64,000 nucleotides of DNA from UBA4582 sp013204195. Its GTDB lineage: Bacteria > Pseudomonadota > Gammaproteobacteria > Pseudomonadales > Azotimanducaceae. The stretch spans positions 41,147 to 105,146 of the forward strand of contig CAWUUH010000003.1 in NCBI GenBank assembly GCA_963925735.1, read 5' to 3'. The notes below the pieces were generated by a model. It saw nothing but the letters and a program-made list of their open reading frames with translations, searched no databases and was not told the origin of the DNA. Positions 1-7,875 of this stretch are shown here, in pieces. How positions within the stretch are numbered: the first letter of the stretch is position 1; each line of letters begins with the position of its first letter. The position numbers and the translations under genes are program-made.

Positions 1-1197
1 GACCTGGCCCCCTTTATCGTCGACACGCCGGTGGTCTATTCAGCGACGTTCTCAGATATGGCCCGGTGCCAGGTCCTATTCAAACTCGAAAACCTGCAGA
101 TGACAGGATCGTTTAAGGACCGTGGCGGACTGAACAAACTGCTGTCCTTAAGCCAGGCAGAACGGGCGCGCGGGGTTATTGCAGCGAGCGCGGGCAATCA
201 CGCTCAGGCGATCGCTTATCACGCTAAACGGCTGGGCATTTCAGCCAAGATTGTTATGCCGAAACCGAGTCCACTGGTCAAAATTCGGGCGACCCGACAC
301 TGGGGTGCGCACGTCATTCTCGAAGGCGAAACCTTTGACGATGCCTTCAACTACTCCCAGCAACTGGTTGAAACAGAGAATCGTATATATTTGCACCCTT
401 TCGATGATCCCTACGTAATCGAAGGCCAAGGCACTATGGGCGTCGAAATTCTCGCCCATCATCTCTGCCAAGACCTCGACGCTATTCTTGTGCCTGTGGG
501 CGGCGGCGGCTTGATTGCTGGGCTGGCAACCTACATTAAGCAAACCAGACCGGATATTCAGGTCATCGGCGTCGAAGAAAGTAGCTGCAACAGCATGTTT
601 CAATCCAGGCAAGCGGGCGAAGTGGTTCAATTGGCATCACAACCCATTATTGCCGATGGCATTAACGTTCGAAAGGTGTCGGCCCGTAATCTGAAGACGG
701 TCATGCGCTATGTGGATGACATGATCTCGGTCACCAGCGACGAGATTGCTAACGCCATCATGCTGACCATGGAGATTGAGAAAATCGTCATCGAAGGTGC
801 CGCTGCCGTAACGGTCGCCGCATTACTGAACCATCGATTACCGGGATTGCAGGATGGCAGCGGCAAAAAGATTTTGTCGATTCTTTCCGGCGGTAATATC
901 GATGTAAACCTGTTGTCGCGCATCATCAATCGCGGCATGGCCTTTGACGGTCGGGTCTTTGAATTCGAACTGGTTATCAACGACCGACCCGGCAGCTTGG
1001 AATCGATACTGGGTATTTTCAGAGAGTCAGGGGCCAATGTGGTCGAGGTTCACCACCATCGCTTTGCCAGCCACGCAGTTATCGGTCAGATAGCCGTCTC
1101 TATTACCGTTGAAACCCGTGATCAAGCCCATATTAACGAGTTAAAAGCTATCATCCAAGACCGCGGCTATCCAGCGCGCCTACGGTCTGCAACCTGA
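1..1197 (+). CDS. ilvA: threonine ammonia-lyase with C-terminal ACT domain (5' end outside window)
   Basis: PLP-dependent deaminase converting threonine to 2-oxobutyrate and ammonia in the cytoplasm. The reading frame is open from base 1, and the residues before the first possible internal start (GTG at 31) already match the family (a TP-V-Y-S segment before the lysine motif), so the gene begins upstream of the window. The PLP lysine lies in TGSFKDRGG and the phosphate-binding glycine loop is VGGGGLIAG. The last 85 or so residues form one ACT-like domain (F-E-L-V-I-N-D-R-P-G-S-L), the usual site of amino-acid feedback control. One ACT domain points to the short (about 400 aa) type rather than the two-domain E. 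coli IlvA. Whether it acts in isoleucine synthesis or threonine breakdown cannot be told from sequence. Confidence 0.9.
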   Translation, partial: DLAPFIVDTPVVYSATFSDMARCQVLFKLENLQMTGSFKDRGGLNKLLSLSQAERARGVIAASAGNHAQAIAYHAKRLGISAKIVMPKPSPLVKIRATRHWGAHVILEGETFDDAFNYSQQLVETENRIYLHPFDDPYVIEGQGTMGVEILAHHLCQDLDAILVPVGGGGLIAGLATYIKQTRPDIQVIGVEESSCNSMFQSRQAGEVVQLASQPIIADGINVRKVSARNLKTVMRYVDDMISVTSDEIANAIMLTMEIEKIVIEGAAAVTVAALLNHRLPGLQDGSGKKILSILSGGNIDVNLLSRIINRGMAFDGRVFEFELVINDRPGSLESILGIFRESGANVVEVHHHRFASHAVIGQIAVSITVETRDQAHINELKAIIQDRGYPARLRSAT

Positions 1198-1310
1198 CAC
1201 TCCGATGTAGTTGATATCCCTGGGCACCCGCTTGGCTGAGGAATCAGGCCTTTATTTCGCAGTCTGATTCAGTCAAAGTGAAGGCCAACGCTCAGACCCG
1301 CCTCATTAGC

Positions 1311-2030
1311 ATGTCGACACCCGCACCTTCAGCCAGACCTGCAACAGTCAGCAAAATCAGGCAATTTTGGCTTGAATGGCGCACTTTGGTCATTTTCCTC
1401 ATTGTCATGGTCCTGTTTCGATCGGCCATTGCCGATTGGAATCAAGTCCCCTCAGGTTCCATGAAGCCCACTATTTTAGAGGGTGATCGCGTTGTGATTA
1501 ACAAACTCGCCTATGACCTGAAGGTGCCCTTCACCACCTGGCACCTGGGCGAGTGGGGCGATCCGGAACGTGGCGAGATCGTGACATTCTACTCGCCCGA
1601 CGCCGAAAAGCTGCTCATAAAGCGCGTCATTGGTGTTCCTGGCGATGTGGTCAGCATGCGGAACAACCAACTGTACATTAACGATGAATCTGCGCATTAC
1701 ACGCGCCTGGACGATAGTATCGTCGCCCAACTTGATATTTGGCAGCGCCGGGATCACGCGTTCTTTTTCGAAGCCATCGATAATACGCGACACGCCGTCA
1801 TGCTAAGACCCGCCCCACCCAACGACTACAACAGCTTCGGGCCGATGGAGATACCAGCCGACAAGTACCTCATGCTCGGTGACAACCGCGACAACAGTCG
1901 CGATTCACGCCGAATCGGCCTAATCGACCGCAACAGCATCACAGGCAGAGCGCACACGGTGGCATTTTCACTGAACTATGACGACTACTACCTGCCCCGA
2001 CCTAACCGCTTCCTTTACGTCTTGCACTAG
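1311..2030 (+). CDS. lepB: signal peptidase I
   Basis: Inner-membrane serine protease that removes signal peptides from exported proteins. I prefer the ATG at 1311 (239 aa); an in-frame GTG at 1278 would add 11 residues. One transmembrane helix (TLVIFLIVMVLF) precedes the catalytic core, whereas the E. coli enzyme has two. The nucleophile is the second serine of PSGSM (residue 50 from the ATG) and the general base is the lysine of IKRVIGVPGD (residue 104). The C-terminal box GDNRDNSRDSR is intact. It stands alone, without the lepA or rnc neighbours typical of the housekeeping copy, so it could be a second signal peptidase. Confidence 0.92.
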   Translation: MSTPAPSARPATVSKIRQFWLEWRTLVIFLIVMVLFRSAIADWNQVPSGSMKPTILEGDRVVINKLAYDLKVPFTTWHLGEWGDPERGEIVTFYSPDAEKLLIKRVIGVPGDVVSMRNNQLYINDESAHYTRLDDSIVAQLDIWQRRDHAFFFEAIDNTRHAVMLRPAPPNDYNSFGPMEIPADKYLMLGDNRDNSRDSRRIGLIDRNSITGRAHTVAFSLNYDDYYLPRPNRFLYVLH

Positions 2031-2123
2031 CAACGCTGGGCACCAGTCATCGCCAGCAAGCACCTGCGATTCAATACGTCGGTCGCGCTTTATGATCGCA
2101 AGCTTGGCTCGCTCACTCGCAGG

Positions 2124-2456
2124 TTAGGATTTATTCTGCGGTGGCGCTTGATCATCGGCGCTCGGCGTCTCAGCTAGACTGCTCTGCGCAGACTCGCTCA
2201 AGGATGAGTGGCCAGTAGAATCGATTGAACCCAACAACCCCTCCGACCGCCTGCGGAATAAGCGAAATATCAAGGAAAAGAGAAAGGCGACGATAATCAG
2301 CAAGCCGACTAACAGCACGGACAGTATCAAAAACACCCAGATCACGGCCATATCAACGTCAAAAAATCTGACGGCGACCCAGACGAAGGCGACGGCAAAG
2401 AAACAGCCAGACAAGACGCGAATGAATAATGGATCGCTTATGATTTTCAAATTCAA
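2124..2456 (-). CDS. small two-helix membrane protein of unknown function
   Basis: 110 aa with two strongly hydrophobic segments (about residues 13-30 and 37-65), then a basic patch FRLFRRRSEG and a low-complexity Ser/Gln/Pro/Ala tail. The basic patch after the second helix suggests both termini are cytoplasmic, an inference from the positive-inside rule. I do not recognise a family. It lies alone between lepB and a divergent esterase gene, and no function can be assigned. Confidence 0.6.
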   Translation of the reverse strand: MNLKIISDPLFIRVLSGCFFAVAFVWVAVRFFDVDMAVIWVFLILSVLLVGLLIIVAFLFSLIFRLFRRRSEGLLGSIDSTGHSSLSESAQSSLAETPSADDQAPPQNKS

Positions 2457-2560
2457 TGACGCTCATTTGTTATTTTGGTTAGTCCTGACATACACTCACT
2501 GTCACGACACATATCATTCGCTAGTCGGCAACGACTAGCAGCCAACCCAGGAGATTATAC

Positions 2561-3478
2561 ATGCCATTAGATCCAATTGTTGCCTCGATGCTCGCCCAGA
2601 TGGCAGAAGCTGGTGGCCCAGCCATTGAAGACTTGCCGCCGGCGGGCGGACGTGAGCTTTACAGAATGATGAATGCCGCCAATACCCTGGTGGCTTTAGC
2701 CGAGGTCAGCGACACCGTTGCGAACGGTATTCGCCTTCGAATCTATCGGCCGACGCTGGACAGCCAATTACCTGCGCTGGTTTACTTTCATGGCGGTGGT
2801 TGGGTCATCGGTGACCTGGAGACCCACGATAACGTGTGCCGCCACCTGGCGCAGCAAGCGGGCTGCGTGGTCATCGCGGTCGATTATCGCCTAGCGCCTG
2901 AGCACCCCTTTCCAGCGGCACTGGATGACAGCTTTGCGGCGACCTGCTGGGTCGTTGACCACGCGGCGGAACTCGGCATCGATGCCACTCGAATTGCCGT
3001 CGGGGGCGACAGCGCCGGCGGTAATCTCGCCGCTACGGTCTGCCTCAAAGCCAAGGCTTTGGGCGCACCCAGCCTCGCGCATCAACTACTGGTTTACCCC
3101 GTCACCGACACGGCGCAAAACACGCCCTCCTATACAGAAAACCGCGAAGGCTACAGCCTTTCTGCCGCGCTGATGGGGTGGTTTTGGGACCAGTATATTG
3201 GCGACCAGCCACGTGATAACCCCATGATGGCGCCGATCTTAGCCAGCGACCTGACTGGCGTGCCTTCAGCAACGGTCATTACCGCCGAGTATGACCCTTT
3301 GCGCGATGAAGGCGAAGCCTACGCAGAGCGGTTGAAGGCTGCTGGTGTGACAACGACGATCACTCGTTATGACGGTATGATCCACGGTTTCTTTCATATG
3401 CAGGATGCCCTGGCCGACGGCCGGAACGCACTGACAATGGCCGCCAGAGAACTTCAAGTCGCCTTCCAGCAAACCTGA
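2561..3478 (+). CDS. alpha/beta hydrolase, hormone-sensitive-lipase (GDSAGG) family esterase
   Basis: 305-aa carboxylesterase of the HSL family, acting on short to medium acyl esters. The oxyanion motif HGGGW is at residues 77-81 and the nucleophile elbow GDSAGG puts the catalytic Ser at 151. The rest of the triad is Asp245 (AEYDPLRDEG) and His275 (MIHGFF). No signal peptide is visible, so it is probably cytoplasmic. The start is supported by AGGAG about 7 bases upstream of the ATG. It is a single gene, convergent with the FKBP gene, with a strong hairpin between them. The substrate is unknown. Confidence 0.9.
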   Translation: MPLDPIVASMLAQMAEAGGPAIEDLPPAGGRELYRMMNAANTLVALAEVSDTVANGIRLRIYRPTLDSQLPALVYFHGGGWVIGDLETHDNVCRHLAQQAGCVVIAVDYRLAPEHPFPAALDDSFAATCWVVDHAAELGIDATRIAVGGDSAGGNLAATVCLKAKALGAPSLAHQLLVYPVTDTAQNTPSYTENREGYSLSAALMGWFWDQYIGDQPRDNPMMAPILASDLTGVPSATVITAEYDPLRDEGEAYAERLKAAGVTTTITRYDGMIHGFFHMQDALADGRNALTMAARELQVAFQQT

Positions 3479-3559
3479 TCCAAAGGCCCTTAATTGAAGC
3501 ACCGCGCTTAACGCATCATTTAAGGGTCTTGATCATAAAACCGTATCTTCAAAACGACA

Positions 3560-3592
3560 CTGGCCAGGTTCACCCCGAGGTGACCTGGCCAG
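3560..3592. terminator. hairpin between convergent esterase and FKBP genes
   Basis: Arms of about 14 bp (CTGGCCAGGT...CACC against GGTGACCTGGCCAG, one bulged T) close a CCGA-type loop. It sits between two convergent stop codons, the expected place for a shared bidirectional terminator. Neither side has a long T-run; the + side continues GTTTACTG and the - side TGTCGTTTTG. Confidence 0.65.
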
Positions 3593-3615
3593 TTTACTGC
3601 AGTTGCTGTCAGTTA

Positions 3616-4365
3616 TTATTTAACGTCCAGCAGTTCCACTTCAAATATCAACGCAGAATTAGGTGGGATGCCACGCGTTCCGCCGGGACCATAGGCCAGG
3701 TCTGCAGGGATCGTGAATCGCGTCTTGCCACCGACTTTCATCAACTGTAAACCCTCAGTCCAACCAGCAATGACTTGATTAAGCCCAAACTCTGCAGGAG
3801 TACCGCGTTCGATAGAGCTGTCAAAGATTTGCCCGCTGACCAGGCGCCCTTCGTAGTCAACCTTAACCGTGTTATTGCCCGTTGGCGAAGCACCGTCACC
3901 AACGACTAAATGTTCGTACTGCAGACCTGAGGCGGTGGTCGTCACCCCTGGCTTGGCGCCATTTTCCTTAAGATACTCGGTAGCCATCACGCTTGCTTGG
4001 TTCGCCATCTCAACTTGAGCTGCTGCGCGATTGGCCTGGATGGCCTCCTGCTGGGCGCGAATCGCCGTAATCACTGCTTGTTGCTGGAGTTCGTTCAGAT
4101 TCGGGACCTTGTCTTCGAGAGAATCGCTCATTCCCTGACTCAGAGTCGTCAGATCAACATCGACATTGCCACCTTCTTTGAGCATATTGCCAAAGGAAAA
4201 ACCAAAAAAGTAACTTAGATCCTTGCGTAGGCCTTCTGCAGCCTCAGCACTCATCACTGTACTCGACTCAACGACGGCATCAGGCGCCATATCTGCTGCC
4301 CAAGAAGGGTTAGATACGACTAAAGGTATAAGCGCCATAGTATTGATTAATATCTTTTTTATCAT
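3616..4365 (-). CDS. FKBP-type peptidyl-prolyl cis-trans isomerase, FkpA/Mip type, exported
   Basis: Periplasmic folding catalyst of about 249 aa. I chose the ATG at 4365 over the TTG at 4380 because it directly begins a signal peptide (MIKKILINTMALIPLVV, cleavage likely after S-W-A-A). The mature protein has the Mip-style helical N-terminal dimerisation region (about residues 40-135, with an Ala/Gln-rich helix) and then a C-terminal FKBP domain. Family motifs V-D-Y-E-G-R-L, G-Q-I-F-D-S-S, V-I-A-G-W-T-E-G-L and the closing A-Y-G-P-G-G...I-P-P-N-S-A-L-I-F-E-V-E-L are present. It is monocistronic. Confidence 0.9.
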   Translation of the reverse strand: MIKKILINTMALIPLVVSNPSWAADMAPDAVVESSTVMSAEAAEGLRKDLSYFFGFSFGNMLKEGGNVDVDLTTLSQGMSDSLEDKVPNLNELQQQAVITAIRAQQEAIQANRAAAQVEMANQASVMATEYLKENGAKPGVTTTASGLQYEHLVVGDGASPTGNNTVKVDYEGRLVSGQIFDSSIERGTPAEFGLNQVIAGWTEGLQLMKVGGKTRFTIPADLAYGPGGTRGIPPNSALIFEVELLDVK

Positions 4366-4380
4366 ATCTGCCCTACTCAA

Positions 4381-4695
4381 GGTTCGATGGGAATTTGTGA
4401 ATGGCCATTATGCCACAATCAGGCTGACAATAAAGCCATCACCCGCTGAATACACCAACCATGATTTAGCGCTGCCAAATCAACCAATCCGACTCAGGAC
4501 AAATTATCATCGTAACCGCGCCAACAGTGACTTAATTTCTTGATCCATCACCCAAATCACCACTACACTGCTAGCGGGGAACTTTATGCCGTTAACGCTA
4601 GACTAATCCATCAATCACGGACTGCTGACAGAAAGCTTCCAACAAAACCCGCGCTTGACAGCAGTGCACTCACCAGGAACTGACTAACGACTTCT
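4381..4695. other. intergenic region between divergent FKBP and prc genes
   Basis: About 315 bases with no convincing gene on either strand. It must hold the promoters of both flanking genes. A TTGACA hexamer at 4655-4660 points toward prc, but no good -10 box follows at the normal distance, so I do not call it a promoter. Confidence 0.4.
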
Positions 4696-6957
4696 ATGAC
4701 TATATTTCGAAACGCAATATTGACCTCGGCCCTGATGCTTTCGCTCGCCGCGCCCATGAGTTTTGCCTTGGTCCCAGCCAAGACCGAGGTATTGAACGAC
4801 ACCCTGACCACGCTCGCGGCGATGCCAATCCACAAAGAGACAACCAAAAATATTGTCGATGCCCTCGCTAGTCGACATTACGTCAGCACCGCCTTAGATG
4901 ATGCGCTGTCAGCAAAAATCTACGACGGTTATCTAGAAGATCTGGATTCCAGCAAAAGCTATTTTCTCGCCAGTGACATCGCCGACTTCAACCACTTACG
5001 CTTACAGCTTGACGATACATTGCGCGCCGGCGATGTGTCTCCGGCATATTTTATCTTTAATCGCTACCACCAACGGGTCGCAGAACGCTTTGAGCAAGTG
5101 ATTGCAACCCTCGAGCAAGGCGTCGACCAATTCGACTTCACTCTGAACGAGTCACTGGAACTGGATCGTAAGGACGCACCTTGGGCAACCACCAACAGCG
5201 AACTGGATGAACTCTGGCGCAAACGGGTCAAACTGGCTGTTTTGAACCTCAAACTCGCAGATAAAGAGGTGGAAAAAACCCAGGAAGTGCTCACTAAACG
5301 TTACAAAAATCGGTTGTCGCGAACCTTACAAACGAACAGCGAAGATGTTTACCAGCTGTATATGAACTCATTCACGCGGTCCTACGATCCGCATACCCAG
5401 TACTTTTCACCGCGCACTTCTGAGAACTTCAATATCAATATGAGTCTGTCCCTGGAAGGCATCGGTGCCGTGCTGCAACGTGAAGACGAATACACCAAGA
5501 TCGTCAGCCTCGTGCCCGCCGGCCCGGCAGAGAAATCTCGCCAAATCTACCCCGATGATAAGATCGTCGCCGTCGGTCAGGGAATTGATGGCGAGATGGT
5601 CGACGTGATCGGCTGGCGATTGGATGAGGTGGTCGAGCTAATCCGTGGCAAGAAGGCCACGATAGTTCAACTCGAGGTCATACCGGCAAATGCTAAGGAC
5701 AGTACATCCAAGCTCGTGCAGATTGTTCGAAACACGGTCAAACTCGAAGAGCAAGAAGCTAAATCGGAAATTATTGAAGTCGAACAGTTTGGTCACACAC
5801 ATAAAATCGGTGTCATCGACATTCCGACGTTCTATATTGACTTTCAGGCGTTGCAGGAAGGCAACAAAGACTTCAAGAGCACCACTCGAGACGTCCAAGA
5901 ATTGTTAGTTAAACTAGTCGCCGATGGTGTTGAGGGGATCATTATCGATCTTCGCGACAACGGCGGCGGCTCACTACAGGAAGCCCGCACCCTAACTGGT
6001 TTGTTTATTGATCAAGGCCCTACCGTGCTGGTCAGAAATAATAATGGTCGAGTGGACATTCTTAACGATCGGGACATTAAGACGGCCTATGACGGACCGC
6101 TCGCGGTGGTGGTAAATCGTCTGAGCGCTTCGGCCTCTGAAATATTTGCCGGTGCAATCCAGGATTATGATCGCGGCTTGATCATTGGCAATCAGACCTT
6201 TGGCAAAGGCACAGTCCAAACGCTGCTGCCGTTAAACCAAGGCCAGCTGAAACTGACCGCCGCAAAATTCTATCGAATCACTGGGGAGAGCACGCAACAC
6301 AAGGGCGTCCTGCCAGACATTGATTTCCCCCTTGACTATGACCCTGAGTCTATTGGCGAAAGCACGCTGGAAAGCCCGCTTCCCTGGGACAAAATTCGGG
6401 CCACCAGTTATCAACTGAAGAGTCATGTTTCACAACTCAAGCAAGAATTGATCGGCCTGCATGACTCCCGCTCAGCAAGCGATCCCGAGTTTATCTATAT
6501 GCGCGACGCCGCGGCGTATCGCCAAGCGAGAAGCAAGCAGGAGCTGATTTCCCTTAACCTCGTCACACGCCAACAGGAAAAAATCGATAGCGACGACTTT
6601 TGGCTGACCCTGGAAAACACCAAACGCAAACGCCAAGATCTCGAACCCATTGCATCCCTCGACGAATTAAACCCGAAGCGAGATGAACCCGAGTTGGCCT
6701 CAGTGCCCACTACTGACGTGATCACGATCAGCGTTGACGGCGCTACGAGCCTCGACACGCCGGGTCCGCAAGAGCCTACCGCTGCCCCAGCACTGATTGA
6801 CATCAATGGCGAAGAGGCGAGTGATGATTCTTTACCACCTTTGAGAGCTGACGCCTCACCCGACGCCCACCTGATAGAGAGCGGCAATATCCTGCTGGAT
6901 TTGATCTCGCTGGAGAAACGCATGGCCGCGGAGACGCCCAAACAGCAGGCCATCTGA
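4696..6957 (+). CDS. prc: carboxy-terminal (tail-specific) processing protease Prc, peptidase S41
   Basis: Periplasmic protease (753 aa) that degrades or trims proteins with nonpolar C-termini. It has a signal peptide (FRNAILTSALMLSLAAPMSFA), a long N-terminal helical region with the family signature G-Y-L-E-D-L-D-S-S-K-S-Y-F, a PDZ domain around residues 240-340 (G-I-G-A-V-L), and the S41 catalytic core. By alignment with E. coli Prc (Ser430, Asp441, Lys455) the catalytic residues are Ser479 in SASASEIF, Asp490 and Lys504 in FGKGTVQ, with identical spacing (11 and 25). The C-terminal 80 residues are Pro/Asp-rich and look disordered. The stop codon lies inside the first unit of a 14-bp tandem repeat. 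Confidence 0.95.
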   Translation: MTIFRNAILTSALMLSLAAPMSFALVPAKTEVLNDTLTTLAAMPIHKETTKNIVDALASRHYVSTALDDALSAKIYDGYLEDLDSSKSYFLASDIADFNHLRLQLDDTLRAGDVSPAYFIFNRYHQRVAERFEQVIATLEQGVDQFDFTLNESLELDRKDAPWATTNSELDELWRKRVKLAVLNLKLADKEVEKTQEVLTKRYKNRLSRTLQTNSEDVYQLYMNSFTRSYDPHTQYFSPRTSENFNINMSLSLEGIGAVLQREDEYTKIVSLVPAGPAEKSRQIYPDDKIVAVGQGIDGEMVDVIGWRLDEVVELIRGKKATIVQLEVIPANAKDSTSKLVQIVRNTVKLEEQEAKSEIIEVEQFGHTHKIGVIDIPTFYIDFQALQEGNKDFKSTTRDVQELLVKLVADGVEGIIIDLRDNGGGSLQEARTLTGLFIDQGPTVLVRNNNGRVDILNDRDIKTAYDGPLAVVVNRLSASASEIFAGAIQDYDRGLIIGNQTFGKGTVQTLLPLNQGQLKLTAAKFYRITGESTQHKGVLPDIDFPLDYDPESIGESTLESPLPWDKIRATSYQLKSHVSQLKQELIGLHDSRSASDPEFIYMRDAAAYRQARSKQELISLNLVTRQQEKIDSDDFWLTLENTKRKRQDLEPIASLDELNPKRDEPELASVPTTDVITISVDGATSLDTPGPQEPTAAPALIDINGEEASDDSLPPLRADASPDAHLIESGNILLDLISLEKRMAAETPKQQAI

Positions 6958-7024
6958 TCAACCATGTCTGATCGACCATGTCTGATCGACCATGCCTGAT
7001 CAACTGTGCCTGATCAACTTGTGT
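6954..7024. repeat. five copies of a 14-bp tandem repeat spanning the prc stop codon
   Basis: Units start at 6954, 6968, 6982, 6996 and 7010, with consensus CTGATCGACCATGT. The first three differ by one or two bases and the last two are more degraded. The prc TGA is bases 2-4 of the first unit. Confidence 0.85.
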
Positions 7025-7078
7025 CTAAGGATTGGGCTGAAACGGCGCCTGCGGCTTGCTAGGCGCCAATGCCCAAAA

Positions 7079-7162
7079 GCTAATGACCGGAGGCTAATGA
7101 CCCGAGGCTAATGACCCGCTGCTAATGACCCAAGGCTAATGACCCAAGGCTAATGGCTAGCT
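7079..7162. repeat. six copies of a second 14-bp tandem repeat
   Basis: Units start at 7079, 7093, 7107, 7121, 7135 and 7149, with consensus GCTAATGACCCGAG. Copies 4 and 5 are identical and the last is half-degraded. It runs into the stop codon of the minus-strand nitroreductase gene. The period equals that of the patch 55 bases upstream, but the units are unrelated. Confidence 0.85.
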
Positions 7163-7829
7163 AAAAAAAGCTGGCGATCTCTGCCAGGTTTTTCTTCTGA
7201 ATATCCGGCACCTTCGCATCGATCGCTGGAAACCCCACCACTAACAGAACAAACGGTCGCTCAGCTTTCGGCCGACCCAATATCTGATTTAAGAAACCCA
7301 TCGGACTCGGCGTGTGTGTCAGACATGCCAGTCCCGCGTGGTGTAATGCCGTCACCAGAATGCCCGTGGCAATACCCACTGACTCAGGGGCGTAATAGTG
7401 TTTAACACGACTACCGTCGACGGCCTCACCATAACGTTGTTGAAACACCGCGATCAGATACGGCGCCGTCTCCAGAAACGGCTTGTCCGCATTCGTACCC
7501 AGGGGCGCGAGCGCGTCCAGCCAGTCTTGAGGTGCTTTGTGCGCATAAAACGCCTGCTCTTCCTTTTCAGCAGCCGCACGAATCTGGCGTTTAATATCCG
7601 GACTCTCGACCACAGCAAAATACCAGGGTTGAGTATTAGCGCCGCTCGGCGCAGTGCCGGCTGCCAGCAAACACTGCTCAATAATTTCACGGGGCACCGG
7701 CCGATTGGAAAATTGCCGAATACTCCTGCGTCCCTTTGCGGCCTCAAGAAAATCTCGAGACCGCTGGCGCATTTGATCCTCGTTCAGGATCGGAAAATGG
7801 AGTTCAAGCATGGGAGGTGTGGGTTTCAT
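7161..7829 (-). CDS. nitroreductase-fold flavoprotein, iodotyrosine deiodinase (IYD) subfamily
   Basis: 222-aa FMN-dependent nitroreductase-fold protein. The FMN-binding motif RRSIRQF and the APSGANTQPW segment are typical. Aligning the region after KEEQAFY with human iodotyrosine deiodinase from memory, the three residues that bind the zwitterion of halotyrosine (Glu157, Tyr161, Lys182) match Glu91, Tyr95 and Lys116 here with the same spacing of 4 and 21. The stretch Y-Y-x(5)-I-A-T-G-I-L and the GRP...VGFP...VPD end also match. Function is therefore probably reductive dehalogenation of a halotyrosine or a related phenol, but substrates of bacterial members are mostly untested. It lies downstream of lon on the same strand. 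Confidence 0.8.
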   Translation of the reverse strand: MKPTPPMLELHFPILNEDQMRQRSRDFLEAAKGRRSIRQFSNRPVPREIIEQCLLAAGTAPSGANTQPWYFAVVESPDIKRQIRAAAEKEEQAFYAHKAPQDWLDALAPLGTNADKPFLETAPYLIAVFQQRYGEAVDGSRVKHYYAPESVGIATGILVTALHHAGLACLTHTPSPMGFLNQILGRPKAERPFVLLVVGFPAIDAKVPDIQKKNLAEIASFF

Positions 7830-7832
7830 CCA

Positions 7833-7851
7833 GCCAGTCTAGCAGACTGGC
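7833..7851. other. short perfect inverted repeat between lon and the nitroreductase gene
   Basis: GCCAGTCT-AGC-AGACTGGC, an 8-bp perfect stem with a 3-base loop, just upstream of the nitroreductase start and 25 bp after the lon stop. It has no T-run, so it may be a weak terminator, an mRNA processing site or an operator. Confidence 0.4.
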
Positions 7852-7875
7852 CGCACGCTAAAAGCCCCAGCCAAA

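Noticed and set aside
4655..4696. sigma70 promoter of prc using TTGACA at 4655
   Set aside because: No acceptable -10 box at 16-18 bp; the transcript would start within a few bases of the ATG.
6954..7162. CRISPR-like array
   Set aside because: Units are only 14 bp and adjacent, with no spacers; these are tandem repeats.
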